NCBI GenBank assembly: GCA_964497825.1
Contig: CAZCFA010000002.1
Location: 13,324-77,323 of the forward strand
DNA length: 64,000 nt
Source of the DNA: RHKX01 sp964497825
GTDB taxonomy: Bacteria > Actinomycetota > Thermoleophilia > Solirubrobacterales > 70-9
Direction of reading: 5' to 3'
Within the stretch, counting starts at the first letter, position 1. Each line of letters opens with the position of its first letter. The notes under the pieces were generated by a model. The model was not told the DNA's origin, made no database searches, and saw only the letters and a list, made by a program, of their open reading frames with translations. The position numbers and the translations under genes were made by a program. Shown piece after piece: positions 25,101 through 31,983 of the stretch.

Positions 25101-25702
25101 ATCTTGCCGCCGTTCGGCAGCAGCGAGACCGAGACCTGGATCGGGACGCTGCGGCCGACCCGCTCGAACGCCTCGCGAGCGCCGGCGACCGCGGCGCGGA
25201 CCTCGAGGATGTCCTGCGCGGTCTCGATGATCAGCAGGTCGGCGCCGCCCTCGATCAGGGCGCCGGCCTGCTCGTCGAAGACCTCGACGAGCGCCGCGAA
25301 GCCGATCTCACCGAGCGTCGGGTCGTCGCTGGCGGGCAGGAACCCGGTCGGCCCGATCGAGCCGGCGACGAACCGCTCGGGGCCCGCCGCCTCGCGGGCG
25401 ATCTCGGCCGCGCGGCGGTTGATCTCGACCGTGTGCTCGGCGAGCCCCCACTCGTCGAGCTTCAGGCGCGAGCCCTGGAACGAGTCGGTCTCGACCACCT
25501 GCGCGCCCGCCTCGAGCATCGAGCGGTGGACGCCGGCGATCACGTCGGGACGGTGCAGGACGAGCGCCTCGTGGCACTTGCCGGCGAGGCCGCCGTAGTC
25601 CTCGGCCGTGAGCTCGAAGCGCTCGAGCGTGGCGCCCATGCCGCCGTCGTAGACGATGATCCGCTCGCGGGCGGCGGCGAGGATGTCGCGCTCGGCGCTC
25701 AT
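22109..25702 (-). CDS. metH: Cobalamin-dependent methionine synthase MetH
   Basis: A 1197-residue protein with all four modules. The homocysteine/zinc domain comes first, with Cys at about 226 and 293-294 in GLNCSTG and GGCCGTTPEH. The methyltetrahydrofolate domain (about 355-620) follows. The B12 domain carries GDVHDIGKS near 728, whose His is the cobalt ligand. The AdoMet reactivation domain has RRYSWGYPACPEQ near 1088. It transfers a methyl group from methyl-THF to homocysteine in the cytoplasm. ATG 25702 has GGAG 8 nt upstream; the longer frame runs into the SAM riboswitch and was rejected. Only AdoMet and B12 cofactors are needed; MetF is not in this window. Confidence 0.97.
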   Translation of the reverse strand: MSAERDILAAARERIIVYDGGMGATLERFELTAEDYGGLAGKCHEALVLHRPDVIAGVHRSMLEAGAQVVETDSFQGSRLKLDEWGLAEHTVEINRRAAEIAREAAGPERFVAGSIGPTGFLPASDDPTLGEIGFAALVEVFDEQAGALIEGGADLLIIETAQDILEVRAAVAGAREAFERVGRSVPIQVSVSLLPNGGKMLLGTDIEAVLTIAGGLGVDIVGLNCSTGPEDMRDAIRYLGETAPMPVHCIPNAGLPLQGPDGETIFPETPEQIAAALGEFVERYGVTIVGGCCGTTPEHIAAIATRVEGLVPARRPAPGPPRLASMMTAVDLVQSPAPTLVGERVNSQGSKRAKELLLADDYDGLVAVAEDQVNGGAHVLDVCVALTERQDEDVQMGETVSRISLTQPAPIQVDSTEPEVIEAALERIPGRAIVNSINLEAGREKLDRIVPLAIRHGAALIALTIDPEGMAKTAERKLEVAREIHRLACGEHGFDPELLIFDALTFTLTTGEEEWKPSALATIEGIRLIKSELPGVKTSLGVSNVSFGISPGARAVLNSTFLHHCVEAGLDLAMVNPNHITPYGEIAAAERDLADDLVLDRTGDALERFIAHFESKGPEQEEAAAADATEGMEPEQALHFQILRRKKDGVEDWIDRSVEKIGAVPTLNEVLLPAMKEVGDKFGAGELILPFVLQSAEVMKRAVAQLENYLDKIEGHSKGTVVIATVFGDVHDIGKSLVNTILTNNGYRVIDLGKQVPVERIIDAAVEHDADAIGLSALLVSTSKQMPACIGELHERGHRFPVLIGGAAINRDFGRRALYPRGRDSDDVYEPGVFYCKDAFAGLDTIDALVDGDARAALVERIRAEAKALREKGEAVDDGPPTDDDSVRSAVRIDTPIPAPGTFGVRDVEVDLDEVFPYLDRHVLFKLHWGGRGKKGEQWRRIVEGDGEEEGFAPRLERMWREQDYLRPRARLGFFPCNADGNELVIFDPDDPEAELERLVFPRQPRHDRICLADFFRPIDSGERDVVALQGVTAGSEVTKRIEQLERDGEFAEQLYTHGLGVQTAEGMAEWLHHEVRAELGIDAGQGRRYSWGYPACPEQSEHEKVWRLLGLDEIGMRLSDGYAVDPEQSTVAIIAHHPQAVYFGMKSGFVPAEPKPDELIAGTERGGALPADADVEGDGTVAAEAGEPAVAEPSA

Positions 25703-25729
25703 GCGTTGTGCTCCGTCGTCGTCACGCCG

Positions 25730-25833
25730 GGCCTCCATCGGTCCCGGCTGTCGCACCGTGCTCGGCTCGGGAGCCTCACCGGTTGCGGCGGCCTCGGCGG
25801 TCCGGGTCCCTCAGCCGCTCTGGATGGTCGGGG
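25730..25833 (-). promoter_or_regulatory. SAM-I riboswitch (S box) upstream of metH
   Basis: Read on the minus strand, P1 is formed by CCATC (25825-25829) and GATGG (25735-25739). Between them lie AGAGCGGCTGAGGGACC, then CCGCAACCGG, then GGTGC and ACAGCCGGGACC. GAGGGA, GCAACC and GGTGC occur in the right order and spacing for the S-box core. About 30 nt follow before the metH start, containing its GGAG site. Repression by SAM of methionine synthase is the expected logic. Confidence 0.85.
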
Positions 25834-25837
25834 CGCA

Positions 25838-25843
25838 AGGATA
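25838..25843 (-). promoter_or_regulatory. Putative -10 box TATCCT for metH
   Basis: TATCCT on the minus strand lies 5-9 nt before the first bases of the SAM riboswitch P1, the expected place for a promoter. It sits in the short gap after the glycosyltransferase gene's stop, so metH has its own promoter. Confidence 0.45.
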
Positions 25844-25859
25844 GCGAGCGTTCCCGGGC

Positions 25860-28220
25860 TCACCCGGCCGCGCCCTCGCGGGCCGGCTCCTCCCCGCCTC
25901 GCGGCCGCGGCCGCGAGGCCGGCTGCAGCCGCACCGGGGCCGCGCTCATCGCCCGCAGGCGCACGTCGGACCAGCTCATCCCCTCGCGCACCAGCGCCGT
26001 CAGGCCGAGCCCGACCGCGGTCGCGATCTCGACCGCCTGGAGGATCACGCCGTAGGCGAGCGCGTCGGCCGCGCCGACGCCGTAGCCGGTCGTCAGCACG
26101 CTGATCACCGCGAGCTGGAAGACGCCGATGTTGGATGGGGTCGCGGGCACGATCGCGGTGACGTTGACCGCGAACAGGACCGCGGCGGCGCCGCCGATCC
26201 CCATCTGCGCGTCGAGCCCCATCGCGACGCTGAGCGCGTAGCAGGCGGCGACCTGGATCGCCCAGGCGCCGAGCTGGCCGACGGCGGCGGCCGGACCGCG
26301 GCGCGGATCGCCGAACACCAGGAGCCCGCGGCGGACGCGGACGAGCGCGGCGCGGGCGGCGGCGACGATGCGGGCGAGGCGTCCCGAGCCGGAGCGGCGG
26401 ACCAGAAGCGGGGCCGCGACGACGGCGACGAGCAGCAGCGCCGGCGCGGCGCTGACGACGAACAGGTGCTCGGAGCTGCGGTGGAACAGGTCGTTGGTCG
26501 AGACGATGATCAGGCCGAGCAGGACCAGCGCGACGATGTTGAGCACGGTCTGGGAGACCAGCGTGCCGAGCAGCACCGGGAACGTCTCGCGGAAGCGGCC
26601 GATCCGGCGCGAGATGATCATCGCCCGCGCCGGCTCGCCGACGCGCGCCGGCAGCGTCGCCGACATCAGCACGCCGATCATCGTCGCCGAGGTGAAGTCG
26701 CGGCGCCGCAGCCGGGCCCGCGGCAGCGCCGCGCGGGCGATCATGAACCAGGCGCCGGCGCGGAAGAACATCGCCGCGCACATCAGCGCGAACGAGATCA
26801 GGATCCAGGCGAAGTTCGACCGCACGGCGCTCTCGACGACGCTGTCGAAGCCGATCCTGCGGGCGGCGAGCACGGTCAGCGCGATGCCGAGCACGCCGGC
26901 GGCGGCGAGCCCGAGGCGGCGGGCGGCGCGGCGGCGCCTCGAGCCGACCGCGATCGGCGCCGGGTCGGGCGAGGGCAGGCGCTCGGCCGCGACCCGCGGC
27001 AGCCCGTCGGCGGGCACGATCCCGAGCCGGCGGAAGGCGCGGGCGACGCGGTCGGCGGGCTGGGGAACGTGGATCGCGCGCTCGTAGACGCGCTCGATCC
27101 GCGTCGTCACCCGCTCCCAGCCGAAGCGCTCGGCGCTCGCCCGGGCGCGGGCGCCCATCTCGATCCGGCGCTCGGGCTCGAGCTGCATCCGCTGCAGCTC
27201 CTCGGCGAGCCGTTGCGGGTCGCCGGGCGGGATCAGGACGCCGTCGACGCCGTCGCTGACGACGTCGGAGTAGCCGGCGATGTCGGAGGCGATCACCGGC
27301 GTGCCGGCGGCGAACGCCTCGGTCAGGACCATGCCGAAGCTCTCGCCCGACAGCGACGGCGCGCAGAGCACGTCGGCGGCGACGAGCTGCTGCCAGAGCT
27401 GCTCGCTGCTGACCCGGCCGAGCGCGTCGATCGAGCCGATCGTCTCCGGGTCGGCGAGCGAGCGCGAGACCTCGGCGGGCTCGGTGCCGATCACCGCCAG
27501 CCGCGCCGGCACCTGCTCGGCGAGCGCCTCGAACGCGCGCAGCAGCACCGGCAGGCCCTTGCGCTCCTCGGAGCGGCCGATGAACAGGACCCGCAGCTCG
27601 CTGCCGGGATGGTCGCCGTGGAGCCGCGCGACCGCCTCCGGCGGCGGCGCCGCCGCCAGGTCGACGCCGTTGGGAACGATCTCGTAGTTGCCGCCGAACC
27701 AGCGCAGCCCGGTCCACTCGGCCGCCTCGGAGACGGCGATCCGGGCGCTGAGCTGGTTGAACTTGCGGCGCGCGCCCATCAGCACCGCGGCGTTGTTGGG
27801 CGCCCACTTCGGCGCGTAGGCGTGGAACGTGCCGACGACCGGGGCACCGCGGAACGAGCAGGCGTCCCAGCCGATCACCGGCGCCGGCGGCTCGTGCACG
27901 TGGACGATGTCGAAGTCGCCGGCCCGCAGCGCCTCGCGCAGGCGGCTGACCCCGCTCGGGAACAGCGACAGGTTCGAGACCGCCCCGTTCGAGCCGATCC
28001 CGACCGTGCGACCGAGCGGCACGAGGTAATCGGGCAGGGCCCGCTCGCGCGGCGTGGCGCCACGGTGCAGCGTACGGCTGAGGCGATCCGGCGGGTCCCA
28101 TGGAGCGAGGACGCGGACCTGGTTTCCGCGGTCGATCAGATGCTCGGCGAGCGCCTGGACATGCCGGTTGACGCCCCCTTCGTACGTCCACGAGTAGGGA
28201 CTGACGAGGGCGATGCGCAT
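25860..28220 (-). CDS. GT4 glycosyltransferase fused to a LPG-synthase/flippase-like membrane domain
   Basis: A 786-residue two-part protein. Residues 1-380 are a GT-B glycosyltransferase of family 4: N-terminal VSPYSWTYEGGVNRHVQAL, the HVHEPPAP block, the RSEERKGLPVLLRAF phosphate region and the ESFGMVLTEAFAAGTPVIAS donor site. After a Pro/Arg linker, residues about 440-740 form 7-8 membrane helices of the UPF0104/AglD/MprF-type family, with TLPARVGEPARAMIISRR as the conserved loop. Such membrane parts are proposed to flip lipid-linked products. A PimA-like enzyme that glycosylates and flips a lipid is one reading; the fusion is unusual. It is co-transcribed with the membrane protein upstream (12-bp gap). 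Confidence 0.82.
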   Translation of the reverse strand: MRIALVSPYSWTYEGGVNRHVQALAEHLIDRGNQVRVLAPWDPPDRLSRTLHRGATPRERALPDYLVPLGRTVGIGSNGAVSNLSLFPSGVSRLREALRAGDFDIVHVHEPPAPVIGWDACSFRGAPVVGTFHAYAPKWAPNNAAVLMGARRKFNQLSARIAVSEAAEWTGLRWFGGNYEIVPNGVDLAAAPPPEAVARLHGDHPGSELRVLFIGRSEERKGLPVLLRAFEALAEQVPARLAVIGTEPAEVSRSLADPETIGSIDALGRVSSEQLWQQLVAADVLCAPSLSGESFGMVLTEAFAAGTPVIASDIAGYSDVVSDGVDGVLIPPGDPQRLAEELQRMQLEPERRIEMGARARASAERFGWERVTTRIERVYERAIHVPQPADRVARAFRRLGIVPADGLPRVAAERLPSPDPAPIAVGSRRRRAARRLGLAAAGVLGIALTVLAARRIGFDSVVESAVRSNFAWILISFALMCAAMFFRAGAWFMIARAALPRARLRRRDFTSATMIGVLMSATLPARVGEPARAMIISRRIGRFRETFPVLLGTLVSQTVLNIVALVLLGLIIVSTNDLFHRSSEHLFVVSAAPALLLVAVVAAPLLVRRSGSGRLARIVAAARAALVRVRRGLLVFGDPRRGPAAAVGQLGAWAIQVAACYALSVAMGLDAQMGIGGAAAVLFAVNVTAIVPATPSNIGVFQLAVISVLTTGYGVGAADALAYGVILQAVEIATAVGLGLTALVREGMSWSDVRLRAMSAAPVRLQPASRPRPRGGEEPAREGAAG

Positions 28221-28232
28221 CGTTGTGGCACC

Positions 28233-30155
28233 TCAGCCTAGTTGATCGGGGCGGTCGTCAGCCCGCTCCCGGGTCGCCCAGGCGAGCCCGATGAACGCGG
28301 CGATGAAGCCGGTCCCGACCATCAGCACCTGCGCCGCCGAATCGTTGCCGACGGTGCCGGCGACGGTCGCCGCGATCGCGCCGGCGAGGCCGGCCCGGGC
28401 GGCGCGGTCGTCCGCCACCCAGGAGGCGATCCGGCGACGGCCGGCGATCGCCACCGCGATCGCGAGCAGCGCGGCGATGAAGTAGGCCGAGCCGGCGTAG
28501 TTGGGGAACGAGCGCAACGCCGCCTCGACGCGACGGGTGCCGACGTCCTCGAGGTCGCCGGCGCTGCCGGCGCCGAGCACCGACCGCGACAGGTGGGCGT
28601 CGCCGCCGGTCAGCAGGTCGATCGCCACGAGCAGCGCCAGCGCGGCGAGCGGCGCGGCGATCACCAGCGCCGCCCGCTTCGGCTCGAGCCGCAGGGCGAC
28701 GATCACGGCAACCGCCCCGCCGGCCGTGAACGTGATCGCGGCGCCGACGTCGGCGCCGAGCCGGCCCGGCGCGAAGACGAGCACCGCCGCGATCGTCACC
28801 AGCGCGATCGCGGCGGCGATCCGGGCCGGCGGGGCGTTCGGCCGCAGCGAGCTCAGCCCGGCGCCGGCGCCGAGCATCAGCAGCGTGCCGATCGTCGCCT
28901 CGAGCTCGTTGCCGATGCCGAAGAAGCGGACCCCGAGCGCCGGGTTGGGGCCGATCACCGAGAGCGTCGTCAGCGGCGAGCCGGCGACGACGTCGATCGC
29001 CTCGGCGACGATCGACAGCGCCGCCGCGGCCGCGAACGCCGCGTAGCCGGCGCGGGCCGGCAGCACGGCCCGCGCGGCGATCAGCAGCGCCGCGGCGCCC
29101 AGCGGAGCGCCGGCGCCGACCAGCAGCCGCTCAGCGGTCGCCGACGGCGCCAGCGCCGCGGTCGCCAGCAGCAACGCCGGCACCAGCGCCGCCGCGACCG
29201 CCAGCAGCGGCAGCGCGACCCGCGCCCCCGGCCGGCGCCAGATCGCGGTCCCCAGCAGCGCCAGGCCGACCCAGATCATCAGGTTGACCCCGAGCACCGC
29301 CGATCGCCGGTCGCGGACGACGAGCAGGCGATCGCCGCGGTCGGCGACCGCGGCGGCGTCGGCGGCGGCGCCGCTGGTCTCGATCGCGCGGCCGCTGACC
29401 TGCTCGCCGGGGATCGCGATCCCGAAGCGGTCGAGGATCGTCGGCAGCAGGTCGGTGGCGATCACGTAGCCGCGCATCCGCGTCGACGCCGAGGTCAAAT
29501 CGCCCCGCTCGAACCCGGCGCCGAGGACCCCGATCGCGAGCAGCTCGCCGTCGGCCGGCGGCCGTTCGATCGCGATCAGCAGATCGTCGCCGCCGACCCG
29601 TGCCGCGAGCGCCGCGAGGCCGCCGAGGTCGGTGCTGACGACGGTGAGGCCCGGACACGAGCCCGGCTCGCAGTCGCGGACGCGGCCGATCCGGCCGCGA
29701 CGGTCGACCGCGATCAGCGCCGCCGATCCGGTCGCCGCGGCGACCGCGACCGGCACGCCGCCGGCGCGCAGGGTCGAGGCGAGCAGGCCCGGGACGATCT
29801 CGGCGGGGGCATCGGCCGCGCGCGCGACGACCTGCCGCCAGATCGGCCCGGGAACGCGGTCGCCGGCGACCCGGAGCGGCGGCAGCTCATCCGGGTAGAG
29901 GCTCTGCGCGAGCCGGTTCCCCTGGCTGATGTCGAGGTAGCTCTGGCCGGCCGGTACCTCGCCGATGCCGGCGCCGAGCAGGCCTGGAGCGATCCCGGGG
30001 ACGGCGCCGGCGATCGCCTCGACGCCGGTGCCGGGCGGCAGCATCGCGATCGTCACCCGCGGAGCCCCGGCCGCGGGCCCGCTGTCGGCCGCCGCCGTCG
30101 CCGGGGCCAGCAGGGCGAGCGCTAGCATCGCGGTGATGGCCGAGCGGACGTTCAT
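28233..30155 (-). CDS. Large membrane protein with alkaline-phosphatase-like extracytoplasmic domain
   Basis: A 640-residue protein. A signal segment (AITAMLALALLAPATAAADS) is followed by about 330 residues outside the membrane and then 9-10 hydrophobic segments. In the outer domain, TDLLPTILDRFGIAIPGEQV and SGRAIETSG resemble the end of sulfatase/alkaline-phosphatase-fold domains, where LxPTLLDxxG is common. The metal-binding residues upstream are not convincing, so activity is uncertain. ATG 30155 was chosen to start the signal peptide. It lies directly upstream of the glycosyltransferase-flippase fusion, suggesting a shared cell-envelope glycolipid task. Confidence 0.65.
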   Translation of the reverse strand: MNVRSAITAMLALALLAPATAAADSGPAAGAPRVTIAMLPPGTGVEAIAGAVPGIAPGLLGAGIGEVPAGQSYLDISQGNRLAQSLYPDELPPLRVAGDRVPGPIWRQVVARAADAPAEIVPGLLASTLRAGGVPVAVAAATGSAALIAVDRRGRIGRVRDCEPGSCPGLTVVSTDLGGLAALAARVGGDDLLIAIERPPADGELLAIGVLGAGFERGDLTSASTRMRGYVIATDLLPTILDRFGIAIPGEQVSGRAIETSGAAADAAAVADRGDRLLVVRDRRSAVLGVNLMIWVGLALLGTAIWRRPGARVALPLLAVAAALVPALLLATAALAPSATAERLLVGAGAPLGAAALLIAARAVLPARAGYAAFAAAAALSIVAEAIDVVAGSPLTTLSVIGPNPALGVRFFGIGNELEATIGTLLMLGAGAGLSSLRPNAPPARIAAAIALVTIAAVLVFAPGRLGADVGAAITFTAGGAVAVIVALRLEPKRAALVIAAPLAALALLVAIDLLTGGDAHLSRSVLGAGSAGDLEDVGTRRVEAALRSFPNYAGSAYFIAALLAIAVAIAGRRRIASWVADDRAARAGLAGAIAATVAGTVGNDSAAQVLMVGTGFIAAFIGLAWATRERADDRPDQLG

Positions 30156-30295
30156 CAGCTTCAGATTGCTCGAGATCGACCCCGCGGGGCGGCGCTGCGA
30201 CGCCGAGCGCAGGGCGCAGGATAAGCGCGGGATCGGTGCCGCATGCGACCGCCTCGCCGGCCGCGGCCGGTGGCCGGGCGCGTGAGAATCGCGCC

Positions 30296-31690
30296 GTGGC
30301 CGCCGCGAAGGGCAAGCTGCGCGTCGCGATCGTTGGCTCCGGGCCGGCCGGCTTCTACGCGGCCGAGGCGCTGCTCGCCGATCCCGAGCCACCGATCGAG
30401 GTCGACATGCTCGACCGCCTCCCCACCCCCTACGGGCTCGTCCGCGCCGGCGTCGCCCCCGATCACCCGAAGATCAAGAGCGTGATCCGTCGCTACGAGA
30501 AGACCGCCGGACACGACGCCTACCGGTTCTTCGGCCACGTCACGGTCGGCGCCGACGTCAGCGCCGCCGAGCTCGCCGGCGCCTACCACGCGGTGATCTG
30601 GGCCTACGGCGCCGGCGCCGACCGCCGGCTCGGGATCCCCGGCGAGGAGCTGCCGGGCTCGCACGCGGCGACCGAGTTCGTCGCCTGGTACAACGGCCAT
30701 CCCGACTTCGCCGACCGCGAGTTCGACCTCTCCTGCGAGCGGGTGGTCGTGATCGGCAACGGCAACGTCGCCGCCGACCTCGCCCGGATGCTCGTCCTCA
30801 CCCGGGCCGAGCTCGAGGCGACCGACACCGCCGATCACGCGATCGACGCGCTCGCCGAGTCGGCGGTTCGCGAGGTCGTGGTCCTCGGCCGCCGCGGCCC
30901 CGCGCAGGCCGCCTTCACCAACCCCGAGGTGCGCGAGCTCGGCGAGCTTCGCGACGCCGACGTCGTCATCGACCCGGCCGCGGTCGAGCTCGACGCGGCG
31001 AGCCGCGCGTTCCTCGACTCCGACGCGGCCGAGGTGACCAACCGCAACAACCTCGCGACGTTCTCCGAGCTCGCCGCGCGCGAGCCCGCGGGCAAGCGCA
31101 AGCGGGTCGAGCTGCGATTCCTGCGCAGCCCCGAGGCGATCGGCGGTGACGGTAGGGGCGAGTGGATCGATCTCGGCATCAACGAGCTCTACAGCGACGC
31201 CGACGGCGCCGTGCGCGCCCGCGGCACCGGCGCCGTCGAGCGGATCGAGTGCGGCATGGTCCTGCGCTCGATCGGTTACCTCGGCACCGGGATCGACGGC
31301 GTCCCCCACGATCCCGGCAGCGGCGTCATCCCCAACGCCGGCGGCCGCGTCGTCGACGAGCGGGGCCGGCACCTGCCGGGCCAGTACGCGGTCGGATGGA
31401 TCAAGCGCGGGCCGAGCGGCGTGATCGGCACCAACAAGAAGGATGCCCAGGAGACGATCGGGCTGCTGCGCGAGGATGCCGCCGCCGGGGCGCTGCCCGA
31501 GCCGCGCGGCGATCGCGACGCGCTGGCGGCGCTGCTCGACGAGCGCGGCGTCGACTACGTCGAGTTCGACGGCTGGCGCGCGATCGACGCGATCGAGCAG
31601 CAGCGGGGCGAGCCGCTGGGGCGGCCGCGGATGAAGCTGACCCGGATCGAGGAGATGCTGGATCACGCGCGGGGCGGCGCCGATGGCTGA
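30296..31690 (+). CDS. fprA: Ferredoxin/adrenodoxin-type NADP+ reductase (FprA-like)
   Basis: A 464-residue flavoprotein of the adrenodoxin reductase family. The FAD motif GSGPAGFYAAEALL begins near residue 14, with YGLVRAGVAPDHPKIKSV immediately after. The NADP motif is GNGNVAADLARML, and the C-terminal FAD block is GWIKRGPSGVIGTNKKDA. This order and length are those of mycobacterial FprA, which passes electrons between NADPH and ferredoxin, for example for P450s or Fe-S assembly. A cytochrome P450 gene lies 17 kb away. GTG 30296 begins the conserved part; an upstream GTG at 30236 is possible. It overlaps bolA by 8 bases. Confidence 0.9.
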   Translation: MAAAKGKLRVAIVGSGPAGFYAAEALLADPEPPIEVDMLDRLPTPYGLVRAGVAPDHPKIKSVIRRYEKTAGHDAYRFFGHVTVGADVSAAELAGAYHAVIWAYGAGADRRLGIPGEELPGSHAATEFVAWYNGHPDFADREFDLSCERVVVIGNGNVAADLARMLVLTRAELEATDTADHAIDALAESAVREVVVLGRRGPAQAAFTNPEVRELGELRDADVVIDPAAVELDAASRAFLDSDAAEVTNRNNLATFSELAAREPAGKRKRVELRFLRSPEAIGGDGRGEWIDLGINELYSDADGAVRARGTGAVERIECGMVLRSIGYLGTGIDGVPHDPGSGVIPNAGGRVVDERGRHLPGQYAVGWIKRGPSGVIGTNKKDAQETIGLLREDAAAGALPEPRGDRDALAALLDERGVDYVEFDGWRAIDAIEQQRGEPLGRPRMKLTRIEEMLDHARGGADG

Positions 31691-31922
31691 CCTGGCCGAG
31701 CTCGAGGCGATGATCGCGGCGGCGCTGCCCGGCGCCGAGGTCGAGGTGATCGACGAGACCGGTCGCGGCGACCACCTGCGCGCGATCGTCTCGGCGCCGC
31801 AGTTCGCGGCGGCGAAGCGGCTCGACCAGCACCGGATGGTCCGCGCCGCGGTGCAGGAACGGATGGACGACGGCACGATCCACGCGCTCTCGATCACGAC
31901 GAGCGTACCCTCCCAGGGCTAA
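31683..31922 (+). CDS. bolA: BolA family protein
   Basis: A 79-residue small protein with the BolA pattern: LEAMIAAALPGAEVEVID, a beta hairpin (GDHLRAIVSAPQF), the RLDQHRMVRAAV helix containing the conserved His, and a C-terminal strand IHALSITTSV. BolA proteins pair with CGFS glutaredoxins through a shared [2Fe-2S] cluster. Such a glutaredoxin is encoded 2.7 kb downstream on the same strand, and FprA overlaps upstream. An iron-sulfur trafficking or regulatory role is inferred from that pairing. Confidence 0.88.
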   Translation: MADLAELEAMIAAALPGAEVEVIDETGRGDHLRAIVSAPQFAAAKRLDQHRMVRAAVQERMDDGTIHALSITTSVPSQG

Positions 31923-31983
31923 GGCTCGAGGCGGAATCTGACGATGAGCCGGCGAGGGAGCGCGAGCGTCCCGGATTCAGGCG

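Noticed and set aside
25703..25756. Upstream start extending MetH by 18 residues
   Set aside because: The extension lies inside the SAM riboswitch and is not conserved in MetH; ATG 25702 has a proper GGAG site.
21470..26104. Very long open frame on the plus strand opposite metH
   Set aside because: It is an Asp/Arg/Ala-rich shadow of the metH reading frame, caused by high GC at third positions, with no motifs or ribosome site.
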